64,000 bases of DNA. It comes from Neorhizobium huautlense (GTDB lineage Bacteria; Pseudomonadota; Alphaproteobacteria; Rhizobiales; Rhizobiaceae). Below the pieces are notes generated by a model, which was not told the DNA's origin, ran no database searches, and was given only the letters and a program-made list of their open reading frames with translations. The stretch's first letter is position 1. Every line of letters begins with the position of its first letter. Below, piece by piece: positions 18,927 to 34,888 of the stretch. Both the position numbers and the translations under genes were made by a program. The stretch spans positions 1-64,000 of the forward strand of contig NZ_PVBM01000027.1 in NCBI RefSeq assembly GCF_002968575.1. Reading direction: 5' to 3'.

Positions 18927-19086
18927 GTCACACAACCTGTGGAATGATGAGGAGCGTGTGGTTGAGCATTGACGGGAGGGTGACCTTCGTGAAAATACCC
19001 GCTCGGTGTATATCGGCCTTCGCGCAATTGAAATCGCTTTTCGCAGGCTTGTCGTTGGTTCAGTCTCAAGCAGCATCGGCTATCGC

Positions 19087-20478
19087 ATGACCAAAGTTCT
19101 GTTCCTTCAAGGTCCTCCATCGGTTTTCTGGCGCGAACTGGCTGGGGCGTTTGAGGCGCAGGGGATCGGTACCAAGAGGGTGAACTTCTCGTTTGGCGAT
19201 CAGCTCTTCTGGTTCAAGCGGGGAGCGATCAATTACCGGGGGTCGCTGAGGGCCTGGCCGCGCTATCTGGCGAACCTGATTCGCCGCGAGGGCATCACCG
19301 ATATTCTCTATTATGCTGATCGGCTTCCCTATCATCGTCTTGCCGCGCGGGTTGGCCGCAAGCTCGGCGTCCGCTGCCATGCGGTAGAGTTCGGTTATCT
19401 GAGACCCGATTGGATCACGCTCGAACGTGACGGAATGGGGCGATTCTCGCATTTTCCGAATGATCCGGACCACATTCGCCAGATTGCCGCAAAGCTCGAT
19501 GTTCCTGATCTGCAGGCGCGTTACGGCCACACTTTCGGCCAGGAAGCGACCAGCGAGGTCGTCTACAACCTCGGAGCCTATTTTGGGCGCCTGATGTTCC
19601 CGCTCTATCGTGCCGACAAGTATTACGATCCTTTGTTCGATTACATGTCCTGGCTTCCACGCATGATGCGCCGCCGTCACCGCTTGCCGGAAGACTTCTG
19701 GACGGAGCAGTCTCCGCCGACCTATCTTGTTGCCCTGCAATTGCAGAGCGATTACCAGATCCGCGCCAATTCGCCCTATCGGCATCTCTCCCAGATGCTG
19801 CAGCAGGTTTTCCGGTCCTTCGCACGAAACGCTCCCGAGGGAGCGAGGCTTCTGATAAAGCAGCATCCTCTCGACAATGATCTTGAACGATGGGGCAAGG
19901 TCGTCGCCAGGCTGGCGGAAGATTTCCGCATCAGCGAGCGAGTCTTCTTCATCGAGGAAGGGGAGCTGGGCGGTATCCTCAAGCGTTCGGCAGGAGTGAT
20001 CATCGTCAACTCCACCACCGGCCTCCAGAGCCTTCGCGCCGGCGTGCCGACAATTGCCCTGGGTGCCGCAATCTATGATATCCCGGGCCTCACCCATCAG
20101 GGCGGGCTCGACACCTTCTGGCGGCATCCGGAACCGATCGACGCCGAACTGCTGCGCGATTTCATCAAGACGATTGCGGCGACGATTCAGGTAAAGGGCA
20201 ACTTCTATCATTCGGAAGGGCGCAAGCTCGCGGTCGAGACGATCGTCCACCGCATCCGCGAAGGTCTGGTCAATGAGCCTGGCGCCTATGTGGAAAAGCC
20301 GCCGCGCCTCTCCTGGCGGCGTCTTCCCTTTGCGCCCGAAAGGAATGTGCAGCCCGGCATTTTGTCGGGTGGGCTGGATCTGCCGGGCAAGGAAATTCTC
20401 GTTGGCCGGCCTGAGCCGGTTCTCTCCGTGGGTCGCTTTGCGGATGCCCCTGAGCCGCGCAACAGAAACCTGAGATAG
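19087..20478 (+). CDS. Capsule polysaccharide biosynthesis protein, KpsS/RkpJ-like (copy B)
   Basis: 463 residues from the ATG at 19087. It shares with the divergent neighbour the order FLQGPPSVFWRELA, NFSFGDQLFW, AVEFGYLRPDWITLERDGM, LQLQSDYQIRANSPY, KQHPLDNDLERW, and IIVNSTTGLQSLRAGVPTIALGAAIYDIPGLTH. This identifies the same Capsule_synth family. A C-terminal extension of about 60 residues is not shared. The pair probably acts in surface polysaccharide lipid-linker synthesis or export, with ugd nearby as a possible precursor enzyme. Confidence 0.86.
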   Translation: MTKVLFLQGPPSVFWRELAGAFEAQGIGTKRVNFSFGDQLFWFKRGAINYRGSLRAWPRYLANLIRREGITDILYYADRLPYHRLAARVGRKLGVRCHAVEFGYLRPDWITLERDGMGRFSHFPNDPDHIRQIAAKLDVPDLQARYGHTFGQEATSEVVYNLGAYFGRLMFPLYRADKYYDPLFDYMSWLPRMMRRRHRLPEDFWTEQSPPTYLVALQLQSDYQIRANSPYRHLSQMLQQVFRSFARNAPEGARLLIKQHPLDNDLERWGKVVARLAEDFRISERVFFIEEGELGGILKRSAGVIIVNSTTGLQSLRAGVPTIALGAAIYDIPGLTHQGGLDTFWRHPEPIDAELLRDFIKTIAATIQVKGNFYHSEGRKLAVETIVHRIREGLVNEPGAYVEKPPRLSWRRLPFAPERNVQPGILSGGLDLPGKEILVGRPEPVLSVGRFADAPEPRNRNLR

Positions 20479-20590
20479 AAGGCTGGGATATTAAAAAACG
20501 CTCTTGCAAAGCGGGGCGCATCCCCTTAAAGGGAGCGCCTAGCCTGCTGGCGGTGGAGCGATGCGTTCGGTTCACATGCCGGCTGGTTGA

Positions 20591-20666
<76 letters not shown>

Positions 20667-20862
20667 TTTTTCTGATGATTGGCGCGAAATATCCGCGGCG
20701 GGATCGTTTGGAAGTGGTTGCCGTTCAAATCGGCGAAATTTCATCGAACACTGTTTTCCCTCTTGTGTAAAGGGGAAGTGGTGTTTATGTAGGCAAAACA
20801 GACACGCGGTGCGTGGGGCTGAGCGTGGTCAGCTTTACGTGCCGTAATTGCGTGGGCAATCG

Positions 20863-21063
20863 ATGGCATCCAAAACCAATCCCGTCACGTTTCTGCGCCA
20901 GGTGCGCTCCGAGGCGTCGAAAATTCATTGGCCGTCTCGTCGCGAGACCATGATCTCTACGGCCATGGTGCTGGTGATGGTTGTTTTCGCTGCGCTGTTT
21001 TTCTTCGCTGCGGACCAGCTCCTGGGCTGGTTGTTACGTTTGGTACTGAACGTCAGCGTTTGA
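20863..21063 (+). CDS. secE: Preprotein translocase subunit SecE
   Basis: A 66-residue single-span SecE, the short form typical of alphaproteobacteria. It stabilises SecY in the SecYEG channel. The amphipathic helix (FLRQVRSEASKIHWPSRRETMIS) precedes the membrane helix (AMVLVMVVFAALFFFAADQLLGWLLRLVL). nusG follows after 15 bp. Confidence 0.93.
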   Translation: MASKTNPVTFLRQVRSEASKIHWPSRRETMISTAMVLVMVVFAALFFFAADQLLGWLLRLVLNVSV

Positions 21064-21078
21064 TTCTGGAGAATAAAG

Positions 21079-21609
21079 ATGGCGGCGCGCTGGTACATCG
21101 TCCACGCATATTCGAATTTTGAGAAGAAGGTTGCCGAGGACATCGAGAACAAGGCTCGCCAGAAGGGGCTTGAGCATTTGTTCGAGAAGATCCTCGTGCC
21201 GACCGAGAAGGTCGTAGAGGTTCGCCGGGGTCGCAAGGTCGATTCCGAGCGCAAGTTCTTCCCAGGTTACGTGCTTGTTCGTGCAAATCTCACGGACGAA
21301 GCCTATCACCTGATCAAGAACACTCCGAAGGTGACCGGCTTCCTCGGTTCCGACAACAAGCCGGTTCCGATCCCGGACTTTGAAGCCGAGCGCATTCTTG
21401 GCCAGGTTCAGGAGGGGGTCGAACGGCCGAAGTCCTCGATTACCTTTGAGATCGGCGAGCAGGTTCGCGTCTCGGATGGTCCTTTCGCTTCCTTCAACGG
21501 TACCGTGCAGGATGTCGACGAAGAGCGGTCCCGCCTTAAGGTGGAAGTTTCGATCTTTGGTCGTGCGACGCCGGTCGAGCTGGAATACGCACAGGTCGAA
21601 AAGGTCTGA
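21079..21609 (+). CDS. nusG: Transcription termination/antitermination factor NusG
   Basis: Binds RNA polymerase and links it to Rho or to the ribosomal protein S10. 176 residues: an N-terminal NGN domain (RWYIVHAYSNFEKKVAEDIENKA...FFPGYVLVRANL) and a C-terminal KOW domain (GEQVRVSDGPFASFNGTVQDVDEERSRLKVEVSIFGR). GGAGAA lies just before the start. It is cotranscribed with secE. Confidence 0.97.
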   Translation: MAARWYIVHAYSNFEKKVAEDIENKARQKGLEHLFEKILVPTEKVVEVRRGRKVDSERKFFPGYVLVRANLTDEAYHLIKNTPKVTGFLGSDNKPVPIPDFEAERILGQVQEGVERPKSSITFEIGEQVRVSDGPFASFNGTVQDVDEERSRLKVEVSIFGRATPVELEYAQVEKV

Positions 21610-21623
21610 TGATCTTGAAAATG

Positions 21624-21766
21624 GGACCGGTCGCTGATGCGGCGGGTCTCGTGCGGCATTTGCCGCAACCGCGTGGGAGGGATGGTGCCTTAGCCGGGCA
21701 TTTTGACCGAACCACGCAACCGCAGCCGCCGGCGAAGGCCGGCATGTCGGGCCGGGCGACCGGTCC
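21624..21766 (+). promoter_or_regulatory. Structured leader before rplK (candidate L1 target)
   Basis: An exact 11-bp long-range inverted repeat, GGACCGGTCGC (21624-21634) and GCGACCGGTCC (21756-21766), closes a domain of about 120 nt ending 20 nt before the rplK start. Inside are further stems such as GCGGCA/TGCCGC. In E. coli the rplKA message is autoregulated by L1 binding its leader, so this is a plausible equivalent. Binding is inferred. Confidence 0.5.
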
Positions 21767-21786
21767 ATAACGAAAGGCAGAGAGAA

Positions 21787-22218
21787 ATGGCTAAGAAAGT
21801 AGCAGGCCAGCTCAAGCTTCAGGTCAAGGCAGGATCGGCAAACCCGTCCCCGCCGATCGGCCCGGCGCTTGGTCAGCGTGGCATTAACATCATGGAATTC
21901 TGCAAAGCGTTCAATGCCGCGACGCAGGAAATGGAAAAGGGTATGCCGATCCCGGTCGTCATCACCTATTACCAGGACAAGTCTTTCACCTTCGCGATGA
22001 AGCAGCCGCCGGTCAGCTACTGGCTGAAGAAGGAAGCGAAGATCACCTCCGGTTCCAAGACGCCGGGCAAGGGCGCCAAGGCCGGTACTCTCACCAAGGC
22101 TCAGATCAAGTCGATCGCCGAAGCCAAGATGAAGGACCTGAACGCCGCGGATATCGAAGGCGCAATGGCCATGATCGAGGGCTCTGCCCGCGCCATGGGC
22201 CTGGAAGTGGTGGCGTAA
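21787..22218 (+). CDS. rplK: 50S ribosomal protein L11
   Basis: 143 residues from the ATG at 21787 (AKKVAGQLKLQVKAGSANPSPPIGPALGQRG). It binds the GTPase-associated centre of 23S rRNA. The proline-rich N-terminal domain (PSPPIGPALGQRGIN) and the RNA-binding C-terminal domain (KTPGKGAKAGTLTKAQIKSIAEAKMKDLNA) are complete. rplA follows after 1 bp. Confidence 0.97.
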   Translation: MAKKVAGQLKLQVKAGSANPSPPIGPALGQRGINIMEFCKAFNAATQEMEKGMPIPVVITYYQDKSFTFAMKQPPVSYWLKKEAKITSGSKTPGKGAKAGTLTKAQIKSIAEAKMKDLNAADIEGAMAMIEGSARAMGLEVVA

Positions 22219-22219
22219 C

Positions 22220-22915
22220 ATGGCAAAGCTTGCAAAGCGTATTCAGAAGATCCGCGAAGGCGTTGATCCGACCAAGCTGGTCGCCCTCAACGATGCCATC
22301 TCGATGGTCAAGGAACGTGCCGTCGCCAAGTTCGACGAAACGATCGAAATCGCCATGAACCTCGGCGTCGATCCGCGTCACGCTGACCAGATGGTCCGCG
22401 GCGTGGTCAATCTGCCGAACGGCACTGGTCGTGACGTTCGTGTTGCCGTTTTCGCACGTGGCGCCAAGGCTGACGAAGCCAAGGCTGCCGGTGCCGACAT
22501 CGTTGGTGCGGAGGATCTCCTCGAGATCGTCCAGGGCGGCAAGATCGATTTCGATCGTTGCATCGCTACTCCGGACATGATGCCGCTCGTCGGCCGTCTC
22601 GGCAAGGTGCTCGGCCCCCGCGGCATGATGCCGAACCCGAAGGTCGGAACCGTCACCATGGACGTCACTGGCGCCGTGAAGGCTTCCAAGGGCGGCGCTG
22701 TCGAATTCCGCGTCGAAAAGGCTGGTATCGTTCACGCCGGCATCGGCAAGGCTTCCTTCGAAGCCAAGGCTCTTGAAGAAAACATCAAGGCCTTCGCTGA
22801 CGCCGTCATCAAGGCCAAGCCGGCCGGCGCGAAGGGCAACTACGTCAAGCGCGTAGCGATTTCGTCGACCATGGGTCCGGGCGTCAAGATCGACCCGGCC
22901 ACGGTTACGGCCTGA
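22220..22915 (+). CDS. rplA: 50S ribosomal protein L1
   Basis: 231 residues. It binds the mobile L1 stalk of 23S rRNA and, in known systems, represses its own operon. The conserved block LGPRGMMPNPKVGTVTMDV and the ending YVKRVAISSTMGPGVKIDPATVTA are present. It is tightly coupled to rplK. Confidence 0.97.
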   Translation: MAKLAKRIQKIREGVDPTKLVALNDAISMVKERAVAKFDETIEIAMNLGVDPRHADQMVRGVVNLPNGTGRDVRVAVFARGAKADEAKAAGADIVGAEDLLEIVQGGKIDFDRCIATPDMMPLVGRLGKVLGPRGMMPNPKVGTVTMDVTGAVKASKGGAVEFRVEKAGIVHAGIGKASFEAKALEENIKAFADAVIKAKPAGAKGNYVKRVAISSTMGPGVKIDPATVTA

Positions 22916-23253
22916 CACGAATTTTCCGGCGCCTCAGGGCGTCGGAAAGACTGAATTCCGGTCCTTCGGGGCCGGGATTTCCGGAGAAATCCGGAATTCC
23001 TGTCCGAGATTGCAGGTGGCTTAGGCCTTAATTGCCTGCATGAGACGGGTAAGACCCGAGTCTTCATGAGACGCGAACGCGTCTTCGAGTTCGGTTCGAG
23101 CCTAGTGTGCCTTGTGCCTGTAGCCCGAAAGGCGACAGTGCGAGGGGACAGGATCCTCAAGCGTCGCTTGGGGTCCGATCAGAAGGATCCCTTGAGGCAA
23201 AGGCAAACCGATGGGGCTTGCAGGATTGCGGTCCCGTCAACTGGAGACAGACA
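22916..23253 (+). promoter_or_regulatory. rplJ leader region with competing hairpins
   Basis: The 338 bp between rplA and rplJ hold no gene. Stems include TTCCGGCGC/GGCGTCGGAA soon after rplA. Further down, a short hairpin CAAGCG/CGCTTG (23158-23163, 23165-23170) competes with a longer-range pair CCTCAAG (23155-23161) and CTTGAGG (23191-23197). A long leader bound by the L10-L12 complex is known for rplJL operons; the alternative pairings fit such control. Confidence 0.5.
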
Positions 23254-23775
23254 GTGGAAAGAGCGGAAAAGCGCGAATTTGTCACGGAGCTGAACGAAGT
23301 CTTCAAGGCTTCCGGTTCGGTTGTCGTGGCCCACTATGCTGGTGTCACAGTTGCGCAGATGAACGATTTTCGTTCGAAGATGCGCGCTGCTGGCGGCACC
23401 GTCAAAGTCGCGAAAAACCGCCTGGCCAAGATCGCTCTTCAGGGTACGGAGTCGGAAGGGATGTCAAATCTCTTCAAGGGTCAGACGCTGATCGCATTCA
23501 GCGAAGACCCGGTCACGGCTCCGAAGGTCGTCATGGATTTCGCCAAGACCAACGACAAGATCGTTGTTCTCGGTGGTGCCATGGGTGCAACCACGCTCAC
23601 TGCGGATGCGGTCAAGTCGCTTGCGACCCTGCCTTCGCTGGACGAGCTTCGCGGCAAGCTGCTGGGCCTCTTGAATGCCCCGGCTACCCGCGTCGCTACG
23701 GTTGTCGCCGCACCGGCAAGCCAGCTTGCCCGCGTGTTCGCGGCCTACGCCAAGAAGGACGAAGAAGCCGCTTAA
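23254..23775 (+). CDS. rplJ: 50S ribosomal protein L10
   Basis: 173 residues from the GTG at 23254 (ERAEKREFVTELNEVF), preceded by GGAGA. It anchors L7/L12 dimers to the ribosomal stalk. The conserved AHYAGVTVAQMNDFRSKMR and VKVAKNRLAKIAL segments are present. The alanine-rich C-terminal helix binds L12. Upstream in-frame codons lie in the structured leader and were excluded. Confidence 0.96.
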   Translation: MERAEKREFVTELNEVFKASGSVVVAHYAGVTVAQMNDFRSKMRAAGGTVKVAKNRLAKIALQGTESEGMSNLFKGQTLIAFSEDPVTAPKVVMDFAKTNDKIVVLGGAMGATTLTADAVKSLATLPSLDELRGKLLGLLNAPATRVATVVAAPASQLARVFAAYAKKDEEAA

Positions 23776-23832
23776 GGTGGTTTTTTGCTGTTCAAATCAA
23801 ACCAGATCGAACCGAATATAAGGAACTAGAAA

Positions 23833-24213
<381 letters not shown>

Positions 24214-24269
24214 TACTGGAATGCGGTGGGAGAGGGACTATCTCTCTCCCACCGATTTCCTCCGAACAT

Positions 24270-24306
24270 ATTACCCAGGAACCGTCTGGCACGGTCCCTG
24301 GGTAAT
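24270..24306 (+). promoter_or_regulatory. Large hairpin between rplL and rpoB
   Basis: ATTACCCAGG-A-ACCGT pairs with ACGGT-C-CCTGGGTAAT around a 5-nt loop (16 positions, one mismatch). No T-run follows, so it is unlikely to be a simple terminator. In E. coli the same interval carries a partial attenuator and an RNase III processing site, the most likely analogue. Confidence 0.55.
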
Positions 24307-24466
24307 GGGTTCTCAAGAGGATGGTCCCAAACCGAACCGCTTTTAGGCAATCCGGCCGGCGCGTTTGGGAGACGGGACGAGATTGAGAATACCATGTCGA
24401 CGGGAGATCGAATGGCCAGCGAATCCCGTCCGTTGCAGGCCCGGATGCAATTTTGAAGGAGCGACG

Positions 24467-28606
<4,140 letters not shown>

Positions 28607-28789
28607 TCTAGGAAAAGGCGCGCGCCCGACGATGGCGCGCGCCGCTCCCGCCGCCGGCTTGCCGGCCGTGTCGGGGAACTTTCGCCGCATTTCGCGGCTA
28701 TGACCGTTTTAGAGCATCGGACTGTCCGCCCGGGAATCTGGACCGTACCGATCGCAAGCCAAGGGCTTCCGCCCCTAAAGGAGATAGGC

Positions 28790-32998
<4,209 letters not shown>

Positions 32999-33055
32999 TA
33001 ACGGCGGGGTAGGGCGCTCGGTTCGGGCGCTCGCCTTTTCGAAAAAACGAATAAG

Positions 33056-33085
33056 AAAACGCCCGGAGGACATCCGGGCGTTTTT
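33056..33085 (+). terminator. Intrinsic terminator after rpoC
   Basis: A perfect 12-bp stem AAAACGCCCGGA/TCCGGGCGTTTT with 5-nt loop GGACA and a T-run, 55 bp after the rpoC stop. It is symmetrical enough to serve the convergent gene ending at 33148 as well. Confidence 0.9.
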
Positions 33086-33147
33086 GTTGGGTTCTCCGCC
33101 TGCAGCTGGTAGATCGGCGGATGTTCGCCGTTGGCCGGTTGCCTCTG

Positions 33148-33444
33148 TTAATCGAAGCGTATGATCGCCACTTCGCCCTCGAGCGCCCCCTGGTAGGCCG
33201 AAGCATGTGGTTCCTCGGTGGGTTCGTCGGTGAGAACGCCGATCTGATCGAGATCCGCTTCCAGGAAGCCTTCTTCCGAGAGGGCGTTGAGTGCTTCGCG
33301 GACGGCCGAATCGTCGTCTGGCGCGCGAAGCATGATGTGAAGCTCGACGCCTTCGCCGCCTTTCACCTCGTAGCCCTTGCCGATGATGATGAACACCATC
33401 GGCGCATCGAGCCTGTTGTCATTGTCGGGCGTGCTGATCATCAT
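33148..33444 (-). CDS. Small acidic hypothetical protein
   Basis: 98 residues from the ATG pair at 33444/33441. The sequence STPDNDNRLDAPMVFIIIGKGYEVKGGEGVELHIMLRAPDDDSAVREALNALSEEGF looks like a compact alpha/beta domain. I have the impression of a family limited to Rhizobiales, without assigned function. It converges on rpoC and is divergent from rpsL. No signal peptide or metal site is seen. Confidence 0.65.
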   Translation of the reverse strand: MMISTPDNDNRLDAPMVFIIIGKGYEVKGGEGVELHIMLRAPDDDSAVREALNALSEEGFLEADLDQIGVLTDEPTEEPHASAYQGALEGEVAIIRFD

Positions 33445-33927
33445 TGTCTCCGCGGCTTGGTTCCCAATTACGTCCAAGACAGAAGCCGGACGGAAAGTTC
33501 CCCCTCTGTTTAGTCGATTGCCGGCGATTCCCAAATATTAATGCATGGCGCGACAAAAAATTGTAAAACAGGGCAGCTCGCGTCCGGTTCGGGGCCGGAA
33601 CCCCGGTTTTTGGGCATTATTTTCGGTGCGGCCCTTGACGGGCAGGGGGGAAAACAGTAAACGCCCCGCATCGGAAGCGATGTGAGGCTTGTCCGTCCGG
33701 GATGACTCGTTCCGGAGTTTGGCCTCAAACACGGTTCCATACGCACGTTGAAGACACGAATGCTGCACGCATGACGCATGAGGAATGCGTCCTCTGCCTT
33801 TTGTGGTCCATCCGGAAAAGCGGATCGGGCCACGTTTTGCGCATGAGGAGATGTGTGTGTCGTCGCCGGAAACGGCATCAGAATGGCCCGCAAGGGCTTG
33901 GAAGAAGATTTTGCAAGGGATGGTTAT
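33445..33927. other. Upstream region of the str operon (rpsL)
   Basis: No gene is credible here. A terminator-like hairpin CGGGG/CCCCG followed by GTTTTT lies at 33590-33611. A -35-like TTGACG (33635-33640) with TAAACG 17 bp later (33658-33663) is a weak candidate promoter for rpsL. The long 5' region could include a regulatory leader. Confidence 0.4.
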
Positions 33928-34299
33928 ATGCCTACCGTAAACCAGCTGATCCGCAAGCCGCGTCAGGCACAGGTAAAGCGCAACAAGGTTCCTGCTCTGC
34001 AGGAAAACCCGCAGAAGCGCGGCGTTTGCACCCGCGTTTATACGACGACCCCGAAGAAGCCGAACTCGGCTTTGCGTAAGGTCGCCAAGATCCGCCTGAC
34101 CAACGGCTTCGAAGTCATCGGCTACATCCCGGGTGAAGGTCACAACCTTCAGGAACACTCGGTTGTGATGATCCGTGGCGGCCGCGTAAAGGACTTGCCG
34201 GGCGTTCGTTATCACATCATCCGCGGCGTTCTCGACACCCAGGGCGTCAAGAACCGCAAGCAGCGCCGTTCGAAGTACGGTGCAAAGCGTCCGAAGTAA
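33928..34299 (+). CDS. rpsL: 30S ribosomal protein S12
   Basis: 123 residues from the ATG at 33928. A decoding-centre protein. The loop [13 protein letters not shown] and the [12 protein letters not shown] loop carry lysine at the positions (K43, K88) whose substitution confers streptomycin resistance elsewhere, so a sensitive-type allele. The longer frame with 25 extra codons is not family-like. First gene of the str operon. Confidence 0.97.
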
Positions 34300-34384
34300 T
34301 CCTTCGGATTTCATCCTATCCGGCGCTGCGCGAGGTTCTCCGCGTGATAAAGCGCCAGCAACATTTTAAGAGACGAGAAGAAGT

Positions 34385-34855
34385 ATGTCCCGACGCCATC
34401 GTGCAGAAAAGCGTGAGATCAACCCGGACCCGAAGTTCGGTGATCTCGTCGTCACGAAGTTCATGAATGCGATCATGCTCCACGGCAAGAAGTCCGTGGC
34501 TGAAAACATTGTCTATGGCGCGTTCGACGCCGTGCAGGGCAAGTCCAAGGCCGACCCGCTGGGTATCTTCCATCAGGCGCTCGACAACGTCGCGCCGCAT
34601 GTCGAAGTTCGCTCGCGCCGTGTTGGTGGTGCAACCTACCAGGTTCCGGTCGACGTTCGTCCGGAGCGCCGTCAGGCTCTCGCGATCCGCTGGGTGATCG
34701 CTGCTGCTCGCAAGCGTAACGAAACGACCATGGTCGATCGTCTTTCCGGTGAACTTATGGATGCCGCAAACAATCGCGGCAGCGCCGTCAAGAAGCGTGA
34801 AGACACGCACAAGATGGCCGACGCAAACCGCGCGTTCTCGCATTACCGTTGGTAA
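34385..34855 (+). CDS. rpsG: 30S ribosomal protein S7
   Basis: 156 residues, the usual length. It nucleates assembly of the 30S head and, in E. coli, represses the str operon. RRHRAEKREINPDPKFGDLVVTKFMNAIM and YQVPVDVRPERRQALAIRWVI are conserved. It lies 85 bp after rpsL and 33 bp before fusA. Confidence 0.97.
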   Translation: MSRRHRAEKREINPDPKFGDLVVTKFMNAIMLHGKKSVAENIVYGAFDAVQGKSKADPLGIFHQALDNVAPHVEVRSRRVGGATYQVPVDVRPERRQALAIRWVIAAARKRNETTMVDRLSGELMDAANNRGSAVKKREDTHKMADANRAFSHYRW

Positions 34856-34888
34856 TCTTCACCCGATCGAATTTCGAAAGGCAGTCCT

